Assembly: GCA_051016205.1 (NCBI GenBank)
Contig: CP136534.1
Location: forward strand, 1,860,001-1,924,000
Direction of reading: 5' to 3'
Source: Acuticoccus sp051016205
GTDB lineage: Bacteria > Pseudomonadota > Alphaproteobacteria > Rhizobiales > Amorphaceae
DNA length: 64,000 nucleotides
Shown here: piece by piece, positions 25,985 to 34,407 of the stretch
Position numbering within the stretch: the stretch's first letter is position 1
Layout: every line of letters begins with the position of its first letter
The notes under the pieces: generated by a model
The model's database searches: none
What the model saw: only the letters and a program-made list of their open reading frames with translations
What the model was told of the DNA's origin: nothing
Position numbers and translations under genes: made by a program

Positions 25985-27149
25985 AGGATTTGGGAAGCCC
26001 GAGGGCCCGCTCCGCCAGGAAGGACAAGATCAGGTTCGTGGAGACAGGGGCCACCTGGTAAAGCCGCGTCTCGCGCCACTTGCGCTCCACATCATACTCC
26101 TCGGCAAAGCCGAACCCGCCGTGGGTCTGAAGGCACGCTTCGCCTGCCTCCCAAGAGGCATCGGCGGCCAGCATCTTGGCGGTGTTCGCCTCGATCCCAG
26201 GGTCGTTGCCGGCATCATAAAGGTCCGCGGCGCGGTGGACGATGGCTTCGGCCGCAAGCATGTGCGCATAGGCCTTGGCGAGGGGAAACTGAACACCCTG
26301 GTTCTTGCCGATGGGCCCGCCGAACACCTCCCGGCTTGCCGCATAGTCTGCGCCAACCTTCAAGAACCACTTCGCATCGCCAATGCACTCAGCGGCAATC
26401 AAGATGCGCTCGGCATTCATGCCCGACAGGATGTAGCGAAAGCCCTTGCCCTCCTCCCCCACGAGCGCGCTTGCGGGGATGCGCACATCCTCAAAAAACA
26501 CCTCGGTGGTGGAGTGGTTGATCATGGTGCGGATGGGGCGGATCGTAACCCCGTTGCCCACGAGCGAGCGCAGATCCAGGAGGAAGACGGAGAGCCCGTC
26601 GGTGCGCTTTTTCACCTCGGCCCGCGGGGTGGTGCGCGCCAGGAGCACCATGAGATCGGACTGAGCGGCGCGCGACGTCCAGATTTTCTGGCCGTTGATG
26701 ACGTAGTGGTCGTCATCGCGCCGCGCCGTCGTCTTCAAAGACAAGGTGTCGGTGCCGCTTGTGGGCTCCGTGACGCCGAAGGCTTGGAGGGTCAGACTGC
26801 CGTCGGCAATCTTCGGCAGGTACGCATCCTTTTGCGCCTCGCTTCCGTGTCGCAGAACGGTGCCCATCGTATACATCTGCGCGTGGCAAGCGGCGGCGTT
26901 GCAGCCATTGCGGTGGATCTCTTCCAGGATCACCGTGCCAGCCCTTAAGGAAAGGCCGGAGCCGCCGTACTCTTCGGGGATCATGGCGGAGAGGTACCCC
27001 GCCTCCGTCAATGCATCGACGAAGGCTTTGGGGTAGGCGCGGGCCGTATCCTGCTCGCGCCAGTATTCGCCCGGAAAACGCGCACAGATGTGCGCCACCC
27101 CGTCGCGAATGGCAGCGTGATCGGCCCCTTCGGTAGCTAGTGCATCCAT
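25977..27149 (-). CDS. Acyl-CoA dehydrogenase
   Basis: An FAD-dependent enzyme of 390 residues that introduces a 2,3 double bond into an acyl-CoA. Visible are IPEEYGGSGLSL (N-terminal helical domain), FGVTEPTSGTDTLSLKTTA and YVINGQKIWTSRA (middle beta domain with FAD contacts), and QTHGGFGFAEEYDVERKWRET near the C-terminus. The terminal VSTNLILSFLAERALGL replaces the more usual TSEI, suggesting an unusual substrate subgroup. It is far shorter than methylsuccinyl-CoA dehydrogenase. It starts 26 bases after phaB on the same strand and overlaps the MmgE/PrpD gene, so it may be cotranscribed with phaAB. Confidence 0.9.
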   Translation of the reverse strand: MDALATEGADHAAIRDGVAHICARFPGEYWREQDTARAYPKAFVDALTEAGYLSAMIPEEYGGSGLSLRAGTVILEEIHRNGCNAAACHAQMYTMGTVLRHGSEAQKDAYLPKIADGSLTLQAFGVTEPTSGTDTLSLKTTARRDDDHYVINGQKIWTSRAAQSDLMVLLARTTPRAEVKKRTDGLSVFLLDLRSLVGNGVTIRPIRTMINHSTTEVFFEDVRIPASALVGEEGKGFRYILSGMNAERILIAAECIGDAKWFLKVGADYAASREVFGGPIGKNQGVQFPLAKAYAHMLAAEAIVHRAADLYDAGNDPGIEANTAKMLAADASWEAGEACLQTHGGFGFAEEYDVERKWRETRLYQVAPVSTNLILSFLAERALGLPKSYG

Positions 27150-27175
27150 GACGGTGCCGATCGCCTTTACCGCTG

Positions 27176-27898
27176 TCAGACCATGTACTGCCCGCCGTTA
27201 ATGGAAAGGGTCGAGCCTGTGATGAAGGCGGCATCGTCGGAGGCAAGGTAGGAACACAGTTTGCCGATCTCATCGGCCTGGCCGAGCCGGCCCACGGGAA
27301 TGCCGCCGATGATGCTTTCAAGCACCTTCTCGGGCACTGCTGCCACCATGTCGGTGTCGATGTAACCGGGGCACACGCAGTTCACCGTCACGCCCTTGCG
27401 TGCGTTTTCCTGTGCCAAAGCTTTGGTGAAGCCGATGACGCCGGCTTTCGCCGCAGAGTAGTTCACCTGACCCATCTGACCTTTCTGGCCGTTGATGGAG
27501 GAGATGTTGATCACCCGCCCGAAGCCGCGGTCGCGCATGCCGTTGATGACCGGCTTGGTGACGGCAAACAAGGAATTGAGGTTGGTGTTGATCACCGCCT
27601 GCCAATTCTCCCACGACATCCTGTGGAAGGTGCCGTCGCGGGTGATGCCAGCGTTGTTCACCACCACATCGATGGGGCCGATGCTCTCTTCGATGCCGGC
27701 GATTTCGGTTTCGCAAAGGGCCGCATCGCCCACGTCGAATTTGCGCACCTCGATGCCCGTCTCGGCCTTGAACGCATTGGCCTTTTCATCATTGCCGCCA
27801 TAGTTGGCAACCACTGTGTGGCCGGCCTCCTTCAGCGCCTTAGAGATTGCAGCGCCAATGCCGCGGGTTCCGCCCGTCACCAATGCGATGCGCGCCAT
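27176..27898 (-). CDS. phaB: Acetoacetyl-CoA reductase
   Basis: An SDR-family enzyme reducing acetoacetyl-CoA to (R)-3-hydroxybutyryl-CoA with NADPH, the second step of polyhydroxybutyrate synthesis. At 240 residues it has the PhaB length. The coenzyme loop is ALVTGGTRGIGAAI (5-18), the catalytic pair VNYSAAKAGV has Tyr and Lys, and RDGTFHRMSWENWQAV is characteristic of PhaB against general FabG. The ATG at 27898 follows a GGAGG-type site (read on the minus strand). It lies 119 bases downstream of phaA. Confidence 0.95.
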   Translation of the reverse strand: MARIALVTGGTRGIGAAISKALKEAGHTVVANYGGNDEKANAFKAETGIEVRKFDVGDAALCETEIAGIEESIGPIDVVVNNAGITRDGTFHRMSWENWQAVINTNLNSLFAVTKPVINGMRDRGFGRVINISSINGQKGQMGQVNYSAAKAGVIGFTKALAQENARKGVTVNCVCPGYIDTDMVAAVPEKVLESIIGGIPVGRLGQADEIGKLCSYLASDDAAFITGSTLSINGGQYMV

Positions 27899-28017
27899 AA
27901 CATTCCTCCAGTCGGACCGTGCCGGCCCTCGTTTATTGATCGTCTATGGGTTCTGCTGACAGGGCGCCAGCGGGCGAGGCGCAAGAACACTCTCACGCCC
28001 CGCAAGGTTCGATCGGC

Positions 28018-29202
28018 TTAGTTGACGCGCTCAACGCACATGGCAACACCCATGCCGCCACCGATGCACAAGGTGGCAAGGCCCTTCTTGGCATCGCGCT
28101 TTTGCATCTCGTGCAGCAAGGTCACGAGGACGCGGTTGCCCGACGCGCCGATGGGGTGGCCGATGGCGATGGAGCCGCCGTTGACGTTCACGATGTCCGA
28201 GTTCCAGCCCATGTCCTTGTTGACGGCACAGGCCTGTGCGGCGAACGCTTCGTTGGCCTCCACAAGGTCAAGATCGGACACGCTCCACCCGGCCCGCTCC
28301 AGCGCCTTCTTCGAGGCGGCGACGGGGCCAATGCCCATGACGGCCGGATCAACACCAGCGGTCGCCCAGGACACGATGCGCGCCAGGGGCTGGATGCCGC
28401 GCTTTTCAGCGTTTGCCATGGACATCAACACCGTAACCGATGCGCCATCGTTGATGCCTGAGGCATTGCCTGCCGTGACGGTGCCTTCCTTGTCGAAGGC
28501 GGGGCGCAGCTTGGCGACGGAATCCTTCGTGGCGCCATGGCGGATGTACTCGTCATCCTCCACAACGCGCTCGCCCTTGCGCTCCTTGATGGTGATGGGG
28601 ACGATCTCGTCCTTGAAGCGCCCGGCCTTTTGCGCCGCTTCCGCCTTGTTTTGAGAGGCAACGGCGAACTCATCTTGCTGGTCGCGGGTGATTTGCCATT
28701 CGCGGGCAACGTTCTCCGCCGTCATGCCCATGTGGTAGCCGTTGAAATGGTCCCACAGGCCGTCTTTGATCATGGTGTCGATCATGGCGAAGTCGCCCAT
28801 CTTATGGCCGGCGCGCAGTTTGCCGGCATGGGGCGACATGGTCATGTTCTCCTGACCGCCCGCCACGATGATGTCGGCATCGCCGACGGCAATCTGCTGC
28901 ATGCCGATGCAGGCGGTGCGAAGGCCTGAGCCGCACACCTGGTTCAGCCCCCAGGCCGTCTTTTCCTTAGGGATGCCTGCGGCCATGGCGGCCTGGCGGG
29001 CCGGGTTCATGCCGGCGGCGGCGGTCAACACCTGGCCAAGGATGACTTCGTCGACCTCGTCAGCTGAGACGCCAGCCCGCTCAAGCGCGCCCTTGATGAC
29101 GGCAGCGCCGAGGGTTGCAGCCGGGGTGTTGGCGAATGCGCCGCTGAAAGCGCCTACGGGGCTGCGTGCAGCGCTCGCGATGACGACGCTGTCTTGGGCC
29201 AT
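28018..29202 (-). CDS. phaA: Acetyl-CoA C-acetyltransferase (beta-ketothiolase)
   Basis: Condenses two acetyl-CoA to acetoacetyl-CoA, the first polyhydroxybutyrate step. The 394 residues match PhaA. The acyl-accepting cysteine is C90 in LNQVCGSGLRTA; the second active-site block NVNGGSIAIGHPIGASG holds the histidine, and the last cysteine is in TLCIGGGMGVAMCVERVN. ATG 29202 is divergent from phaR across a 241-base gap that probably contains the PhaR operator. No phaC synthase or phaZ depolymerase gene is in the window. Confidence 0.96.
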   Translation of the reverse strand: MAQDSVVIASAARSPVGAFSGAFANTPAATLGAAVIKGALERAGVSADEVDEVILGQVLTAAAGMNPARQAAMAAGIPKEKTAWGLNQVCGSGLRTACIGMQQIAVGDADIIVAGGQENMTMSPHAGKLRAGHKMGDFAMIDTMIKDGLWDHFNGYHMGMTAENVAREWQITRDQQDEFAVASQNKAEAAQKAGRFKDEIVPITIKERKGERVVEDDEYIRHGATKDSVAKLRPAFDKEGTVTAGNASGINDGASVTVLMSMANAEKRGIQPLARIVSWATAGVDPAVMGIGPVAASKKALERAGWSVSDLDLVEANEAFAAQACAVNKDMGWNSDIVNVNGGSIAIGHPIGASGNRVLVTLLHEMQKRDAKKGLATLCIGGGMGVAMCVERVN

Positions 29203-29443
29203 GGGATCTGCTCCTTAGAGTTGTCGCTTCTTGTGACGATATGGGGCGTAGCACACGCTTTGTCGCGCCGACTACCGGCACAGCGATTGAGGTGCCCGAA
29301 AGAGGCATGTCCGGGCGATGATTTCGCGGTTGCAGCATGCCCCTGGTGCGCCGCCCACTAAAGAGCTACTGTCACGGTCTGAGGGCGGCGATCGCGTGTG
29401 TGGCGAAGCGGCCGCGCGTGTACCGGGAACCGATGGAGCGGGC
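29203..29443. promoter_or_regulatory. phaA-phaR divergent intergenic region
   Basis: A 241-base region between divergently transcribed phaA and phaR. It must hold both promoters and is the natural site for PhaR autoregulation. A TGCAGCATGC motif is visible near 29333, but I cannot show that it is the operator. Confidence 0.4.
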
Positions 29444-30160
29444 ATGCAGAGTAAAACGCCTTCGACGGTCATCAAGAAATACGCCAATCGTCGTTTGTAC
29501 CATACCGGCACCAGCACCTACGTCACGCTGGACGATCTGGCCGAGATGGTCCGAGCCGGCGAAGACTTCGTGGTGCAGGATGCCAAGTCGGGGGAAGACA
29601 TCACCCGCGGCGTCCTGGGCCAAATCATCTTCGATGCTGAGGCAAGGGGCGGGGGCCTGTTGCCCATCGCCTTCCTGCGCCAGTTGATCACCCTCTATGG
29701 CGGTCACATGCAGGGGCTTGTGCCCACTTATCTTGAGCATTCCCTTGCCTCTTTCGCCAAAGAGCAGGAAAAGCTTGCCAAGCATGTGAATGCGGCCATC
29801 GGCGAATCGGCCTTCAACGCCGTGGAAGAGCAGGTGCGGCGCAACATGGACATGTTCCAAAAGTCCATGCGCATGTTCATGCCCTTTGCCGGCGACACAC
29901 CTTCCGAGAAGGATGTGGCCGCACAAAAGCCAGCCGCTGCCAAAGACGCGCCGAGCCAGGACGCTGCCCTTGCCAAGGATGTGGCCGCTTTGAGGGCGCA
30001 ACTGGCCGCCATGCAGTCCAAGGTGGACGCCATGTCGATGCCGGCGGCCGCAAAGCCTGCCGCCAACGGCGTTGCCGAAAAGCCCGTCGCCAAGGACGGT
30101 GACGAGGACGCTGACGACGGCTTTGGCGCCTCCTCCTCGCCGCGAGATTTCTCCCGCTGA
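29444..30160 (+). CDS. phaR: Polyhydroxyalkanoate synthesis repressor
   Basis: A DNA- and PHB-binding regulator that represses phasin and often its own gene until polymer granules titrate it. The N-terminal DNA-binding domain is clear at about residues 9-65: IKKYANRRLYHTGTSTYVTL, then EDFVVQDAKSGEDITR. The PHB-accumulation domain follows (IAFLRQLITLYGGHMQGLVP and FAKEQEKLAKHVN), and the C-terminal part from about residue 150 is an Ala/Lys-rich, low-complexity, probably coiled region. ATG 29444 gives 238 residues; the frame is open upstream, but the family starts at this position. It is divergent from phaA. Confidence 0.94.
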   Translation: MQSKTPSTVIKKYANRRLYHTGTSTYVTLDDLAEMVRAGEDFVVQDAKSGEDITRGVLGQIIFDAEARGGGLLPIAFLRQLITLYGGHMQGLVPTYLEHSLASFAKEQEKLAKHVNAAIGESAFNAVEEQVRRNMDMFQKSMRMFMPFAGDTPSEKDVAAQKPAAAKDAPSQDAALAKDVAALRAQLAAMQSKVDAMSMPAAAKPAANGVAEKPVAKDGDEDADDGFGASSSPRDFSR

Positions 30161-30282
30161 ACCTCACCTCGGCAGGGCCGTCACAAGCCCCTTTGTCGCG
30201 CTTTGGATAGAGGCCAAAAGCCCCGTTGCGTGGGCGCTTCGCCTCACATATGGTCTGGCGCTTCCATTTATGAGGTCCAACG

Positions 30283-31575
30283 ATGAGCCTGCGAGACGAG
30301 GCCGAGTCCCGCCCGTTTTTCAATGCCGCGCTCGATGATGCCGATCCCGATCTGGCGCGCGCCATCGCGCTCGAAGCCGAGCGCCAACAAAACGATATCG
30401 AGCTGATTGCGTCGGAGAATATTGTCTCGCGCGCCGTTCTCGAGGCGCAGGGTTCGCTCCTGACCAACAAGTATGCCGAGGGCTATCCTGGCCGGCGTTA
30501 TTATGGCGGCTGCCAGTTCGTCGACATGGCCGAAGAACTGGCCATTGAGCGGCTGACGCGCCTTTTCGGCGTGGAGTTTGCCAATGTACAGGCCAACTCT
30601 GGCAGCCAGGCGAACCAGGCTGTGCTCCTGGCGATGGCCAAACCCGGCGACACGCTGCTGGGCATGAGCCTTGATGCTGGCGGCCACCTCACCCACGGCG
30701 CCAAGCCCAACCTGTCGGGCAAGTGGTTCAATGCTGTGGGCTATGGCCTCGACAAGCAAACTGGCCTCATCGACTACGACGCGCTGGCAGAATTGGCCGA
30801 AACCCACAAGCCGCGCATCATTATCGCAGGCGGCTCGGCCTATTCGCGCCTGATCGACTTTGCCCGTTTCCGCGAGATTGCCGATTCGGTCGGCGCCATC
30901 CTTCATGTGGACATGGCTCACTTTGCAGGGCTCGTGGCGGGCGGTGCGATCCCCAGCCCCTTCCCCCATGCGCACGTTGTCACCTCCACCACCCACAAGA
31001 CCTTGCGCGGCCCCCGCGGCGGTGTGGTGCTGACCAACGACGCTGACATGGCCAAGAAGATCAATTCGGCGATCTTCCCGGGTCTTCAGGGCGGGCCGTT
31101 GATGCATGTGATCGCCGCAAAGGCCGTTGCCTTCGGCGAGGCGCTGAAGCCCGATTTCAAAGTCTATGCCCGCAATGTGGTGGAGAACGCGCGCGCCTTC
31201 GCCGAAGCGCTGAAGGGCCATGGGTTCGAGATTGTCTCGGGCGGCACCGACACCCACGTGGTGCTGGTGGATCTTCGCCCGAAAGACATCACTGGCCGGG
31301 ATGCTGAGAATGCGCTCGGCGCTGCTGCCATCACCTGCAACAAGAACGGCATCCCTGACGATCCGCAAAAGCCCACCATCACCTCGGGCATTCGCGTCGG
31401 GACGCCTGCCTGCACCACCCGCGGTTTCGGCGTTGCCGAGTTCCAGGAAGTGGCGCGGCTGATGGCTGAGATTGTCGGCGCGGCGGACGAGGCCGGGGCC
31501 GTCGATCCCGCCGTCACCGCTGCGGTGAAGGAACAATCCCACGCACTGACGGGGCGTTTCCCCATCTACCGCTAA
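30283..31575 (+). CDS. glyA: Serine hydroxymethyltransferase
   Basis: A PLP enzyme that interconverts serine and glycine with transfer of one carbon to tetrahydrofolate. The 430-residue length is typical. N-terminal NDIELIASENIVS, YAEGYPGRRYYGGC and ANSGSQANQAV are family hallmarks; the PLP lysine is near residue 239 in STTHKTLRGPRGG. It is the first gene of the alphaproteobacterial series glyA-nrdR-ribD-ribE-ribH-nusB-thiL. A hairpin (31593-31612) separates it from nrdR, so glyA may be partly uncoupled. No glycine riboswitch fold was recognised in the 122 bases upstream. Confidence 0.97.
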   Translation: MSLRDEAESRPFFNAALDDADPDLARAIALEAERQQNDIELIASENIVSRAVLEAQGSLLTNKYAEGYPGRRYYGGCQFVDMAEELAIERLTRLFGVEFANVQANSGSQANQAVLLAMAKPGDTLLGMSLDAGGHLTHGAKPNLSGKWFNAVGYGLDKQTGLIDYDALAELAETHKPRIIIAGGSAYSRLIDFARFREIADSVGAILHVDMAHFAGLVAGGAIPSPFPHAHVVTSTTHKTLRGPRGGVVLTNDADMAKKINSAIFPGLQGGPLMHVIAAKAVAFGEALKPDFKVYARNVVENARAFAEALKGHGFEIVSGGTDTHVVLVDLRPKDITGRDAENALGAAAITCNKNGIPDDPQKPTITSGIRVGTPACTTRGFGVAEFQEVARLMAEIVGAADEAGAVDPAVTAAVKEQSHALTGRFPIYR

Positions 31576-31592
31576 CAGAGGCGGACCTTTGA

Positions 31593-31612
31593 GCGGCCCG
31601 TCTTTGGGCCGC
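31593..31612 (+). terminator. Hairpin between glyA and nrdR
   Basis: A perfect 7-base stem GCGGCCC-GTCTTT-GGGCCGC in the 56-base gap after glyA. No T tract follows, so it may attenuate read-through or stabilise the glyA 3' end rather than terminate fully. Confidence 0.4.
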
Positions 31613-31631
31613 CGGTCATGGAGTTGATCGC

Positions 31632-32162
31632 TTGCGTTGCCCTTACTGCGCATCGGACGGGACGCAGGTGAAGGACTCCCGCCCCACAGAGGATGGCACC
31701 TCCATCCGCCGCCGCCGCGTGTGCGCCATGTGCGGCGGACGGTTCACCACGTTCGAGCGGGTGCAACTGCGCGAACTCACCGTCATCAAGCGCAGCGGCA
31801 AGCGCGAGGCGTTCAATCGCGACAAGCTGGTGCGCTCCCTTTCCATCGCCACCCGCAAGCGCGGCATCGGCGAGGAGGCTTTGGAGCGCCTTGTGTCTGG
31901 CATCGTGCGCCAGCTTGAGAGCGCCGGCGAGAGCGATGTGCCAGCCGCTGCCATCGGCGAACTTGTCATGGATGCGCTGAAGGCGGTGGACGATGTGGCC
32001 TATGTGCGCTTTGCCTCCGTTTACCGCAATTTCTCCGAAGCGAGCGATTTCGAGGCGTTTGTGGCTGAGCTTGCCGAAAGCGTCTCCGGGCGCGCGCATG
32101 CAAGTTCCGCCGCCTCTAGCAAGGCTCACGACAAGGCCACCGGCAAGAAGGCCAAGTCGTGA
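31632..32162 (+). CDS. nrdR: Transcriptional regulator NrdR
   Basis: Represses ribonucleotide reductase genes in response to ATP/dATP. The N-terminal zinc ribbon is complete, with cysteines at 3, 6, 31 and 34 (MRCPYC and VCAMCGGRF), followed by the ATP-cone domain (about 47-137) starting LTVIKRSGKREAFNRDK. The start codon is TTG at 31632, fixed by the invariant MRCPYC beginning. At 176 residues it has a longer C-terminal tail than E. coli NrdR (149), rich in Ser, Lys and Ala. Its stop overlaps the ribD start (GTGA). Confidence 0.96.
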   Translation: MRCPYCASDGTQVKDSRPTEDGTSIRRRRVCAMCGGRFTTFERVQLRELTVIKRSGKREAFNRDKLVRSLSIATRKRGIGEEALERLVSGIVRQLESAGESDVPAAAIGELVMDALKAVDDVAYVRFASVYRNFSEASDFEAFVAELAESVSGRAHASSAASSKAHDKATGKKAKS

Positions 32163-33271
32163 GCGAGGCGGACGATGCCCGCTACATGGCTGCCGCCATT
32201 GCCCTTGGTCGCCAGGGGGCTGGCCGCACCGCGCCGAACCCGTCCGTCGGCGCCATCCTCGTTCAGTCCCATGCTGGCGGCAGCGTGGTGGTGGGGGCCG
32301 CCCGCACACAGGACGGCGGCAGACCCCACGCCGAGCGCCTTGCCCTCAAGCAGGCGGGCCCAGCCGCCCGCGGTGCCACCCTTTATGTGACCCTTGAGCC
32401 CTGTTCCCACATCGGCCGCACGCCGCCTTGTGTGGATGCGGTGATTGCCGCTGGCATCGGCCGTGTTGTGGTGGCGACCGACGACCCCAACCCTGCCGTC
32501 GCGGGGGAAGGCCTTCGCAAGCTGGAGGCGGCAGGCGTTGCCGTCAGCCTTGGCCTTCGCGGCGAGGCGGCGCGGCGCGACCTTGCAGGCCATTTCAGCC
32601 GCATGCAGCGCGGCCGGCCCCATGTGCGGCTGAAGCTTGCCGTCTCCGCCGATGGGGGGATTGGCCGGGAAGGGGAGGGGCAGATTGCCATTTCGGGCGA
32701 TCTTTCACGCCAGCGTGCCCACCTCCTGCGTGCGGAAAGCGATGCCATTGCGGTGGGCATCAACACCATGATGTTCGACAATCCACAGCTCACCTGCCGC
32801 CTGCCTGGAATGGCCGCCCGCTCCCCCGCCCGGGTCATCTTCGACACCAAGGCACTGACGCCGCCGGAGGCTGCCATCTTCAAGACAACCGTTCCGGCTC
32901 CGGTCATCGTCGTGTGCGGACATGACGCTGACCCTGCCAACATCGAGGCCCTCAGCGAGGCTGGGGCCGATTGCATCCCCATCGACACCGGCGCAGACGG
33001 CCGTGTGGACCCTGCCAAAGCCCTTGCCCTTCTTGCCAGCCAAGGCATGACGACAGTGATGGTGGAGGGCGGCGCGCGCATTGCCGCGTGCCTGATGAAG
33101 GCCGGTCTTGTGGATGAGGTCCAGTGGATCGATGCGCCCACCGTCCTTGGCGGCGATTTGATCAAGCCGTTCGGTGGCAATGGCCCCGCGCAGCTTGCCG
33201 AACGGTTCGTCCTCATTCATGAGGAACGCCTTGGTGGCGACACATGGCGCCACTATTGGCGCAAGGATTGA
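32159..33271 (+). CDS. ribD: Bifunctional riboflavin biosynthesis deaminase/reductase
   Basis: Catalyses the deamination and the reduction steps that convert the GTP-derived pyrimidine to 5-amino-6-ribitylaminouracil phosphate. The N-terminal cytidine-deaminase-like domain (1 to about 145) has the zinc site HAE (57-59) and the cysteines C82 and C91 in EPCSHIGRTPPC; the C-terminal reductase domain begins about 146 with RPHVRLKLAVSADG and includes VMVEGGARIA. The GTG start overlaps the nrdR stop by four bases. Total 370 residues, normal for RibD. Two bases separate it from ribE. Confidence 0.95.
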   Translation: MSEADDARYMAAAIALGRQGAGRTAPNPSVGAILVQSHAGGSVVVGAARTQDGGRPHAERLALKQAGPAARGATLYVTLEPCSHIGRTPPCVDAVIAAGIGRVVVATDDPNPAVAGEGLRKLEAAGVAVSLGLRGEAARRDLAGHFSRMQRGRPHVRLKLAVSADGGIGREGEGQIAISGDLSRQRAHLLRAESDAIAVGINTMMFDNPQLTCRLPGMAARSPARVIFDTKALTPPEAAIFKTTVPAPVIVVCGHDADPANIEALSEAGADCIPIDTGADGRVDPAKALALLASQGMTTVMVEGGARIAACLMKAGLVDEVQWIDAPTVLGGDLIKPFGGNGPAQLAERFVLIHEERLGGDTWRHYWRKD

Positions 33272-33273
33272 AC

Positions 33274-33888
33274 GTGTTCACAGGCATTGTCACAGACGTT
33301 GGCCGCCTTGCCGCCAGACAGCCCCTTGGGGAGGACGGCGCGCGCCTTGCGATCGATTGCCGCTATGAGGCGTCAGGCATTGCCATCGGCGCCTCCATCG
33401 CCTGCAGCGGCGTGTGCCTGACCGTCACCGATCTTGCCCCGCTTGAGGATGGCGCCCGCTTCAGCGTGGACGTTTCCGCCGAAACCATGGATAAGACCAC
33501 CATCGGCCGCTGGTCAGCGGGTGAGCCGATAAACCTTGAACGCTCCCTCAAGGCGGGGGACGAACTGGGCGGCCACATGGTCAGCGGCCATGTGGACGGC
33601 ACCGCCACCATCGTAGCGCGCACCGACGCGCCCGAAATGTCGGTGCTTCGCTTCGCCCCGCCTGAGGCGCTCCTGCCTTTGATTGCGCCGAAAGGGTCGG
33701 TGGCCCTCGACGGCACATCGCTCACCGTCAATGAGGTGGGAGACACCTTCACCGTTGCCATGATCCCCCACACCTTGGCGGTGACCAGCTGGCATGCAAA
33801 GGCCGTGGGCGACACGGTCAATATTGAAGTCGACACCATTGCGCGCTACGTGGCGCGCCTTGTCTCGTTTCGCGGTGCTGCCGGCTGA
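33274..33888 (+). CDS. ribE: Riboflavin synthase, alpha chain
   Basis: Dismutates two 6,7-dimethyl-8-ribityllumazine molecules to riboflavin. The protein has 204 residues in two homologous lumazine-binding barrels. It begins FTGIVTDVGRLAA, the invariant start, from a GTG codon at 33274; ACSGVCLTVTD and then GHMVSGHVDGTATI and SLTVNEVGDTF mark the two domains. It lies two bases after ribD and 75 bases before ribH, in the standard order for the group. The GTG is chosen because all homologues start at MFTGI. Confidence 0.95.
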   Translation: MFTGIVTDVGRLAARQPLGEDGARLAIDCRYEASGIAIGASIACSGVCLTVTDLAPLEDGARFSVDVSAETMDKTTIGRWSAGEPINLERSLKAGDELGGHMVSGHVDGTATIVARTDAPEMSVLRFAPPEALLPLIAPKGSVALDGTSLTVNEVGDTFTVAMIPHTLAVTSWHAKAVGDTVNIEVDTIARYVARLVSFRGAAG

Positions 33889-33963
33889 GTGCGCCGCGCG
33901 AACCCGCCCACCGGCGCCGATGCCTCGGGCCCGCGCCCTTGGCCCACGCTTTGAGGACTGACC

Positions 33964-34407
33964 ATGACCCCACGCGCCCTCATCATCGAGGCCCGGTTCT
34001 ATGAGGACATTGCCGAGATGCTCCTGTCCGGCGCGAAGGCGGAGCTGGACCGTCGCGGCATCGACACCGAGGTGGTGTCCGTACCGGGGGTCCTGGAAAT
34101 CCCCGTGGCGCTTGCTATGGCCATCCACGCCTCGCGCAGGAGCGATCAAGCGTTCGACATGTTCATCGGCCTTGGCTGTGTGGTGCGGGGGGAGACGAGC
34201 CACTACGACATTGTGGCGGGCGAAGGAAACAGGGCCATCATGGACCTTGTGACGGCCAACAAGACCCCCTTCGGCAACGCCATCTTGACCGTGGAGACCA
34301 AAGCCCAGGCGGTGGTCCGCGCCGACCCAAAGCAGAAGGACAAAGGCGGCGATGCGGCAGCCGCCGCCGTTGCACTTTATGAGCTTCGCGGCGCCCTTTA
34401 CCAATGA
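33964..34407 (+). CDS. ribH: 6,7-dimethyl-8-ribityllumazine synthase
   Basis: Condenses the ribitylaminouracil with dihydroxybutanone phosphate to form the riboflavin precursor; members assemble into pentamers or capsids. The 147 residues show the substrate motifs SVPGVLEIPVAL and GCVVRGETSHYDIVAGE with the catalytic histidine. The phosphate region reads DKGGDAAAAAV rather than the NKGAEAA of Bacillus; this variant is what I recall from other Hyphomicrobiales and is not regarded as a defect. The stop overlaps the nusB start (ATGA). No ribBA gene or FMN riboswitch is near. Confidence 0.94.
   Translation: MTPRALIIEARFYEDIAEMLLSGAKAELDRRGIDTEVVSVPGVLEIPVALAMAIHASRRSDQAFDMFIGLGCVVRGETSHYDIVAGEGNRAIMDLVTANKTPFGNAILTVETKAQAVVRADPKQKDKGGDAAAAAVALYELRGALYQ

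Noticed and set aside
25977..27149. Methylsuccinyl-CoA dehydrogenase of the ethylmalonyl-CoA pathway
   Set aside because: That enzyme is much longer, about 550 residues; this 390-residue protein has the general acyl-CoA dehydrogenase size, and no crotonyl-CoA carboxylase or mutase genes are present.
30268..31653. Minus-strand open frame of 461 codons opposite glyA
   Set aside because: glyA on the plus strand is certain; the antisense frame has no recognisable motif and is a by-product of GC-rich third codon positions.
31576..33273. FMN riboswitch or other riboswitch for the rib genes
   Set aside because: No space for the conserved multi-helix fold exists between these tightly packed genes, and none of its conserved blocks was seen.
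33964..34407. Defective lumazine synthase because of the DKGG variant
   Set aside because: The same variant is what I recall in other Hyphomicrobiales RibH proteins, and the other active-site motifs are intact.
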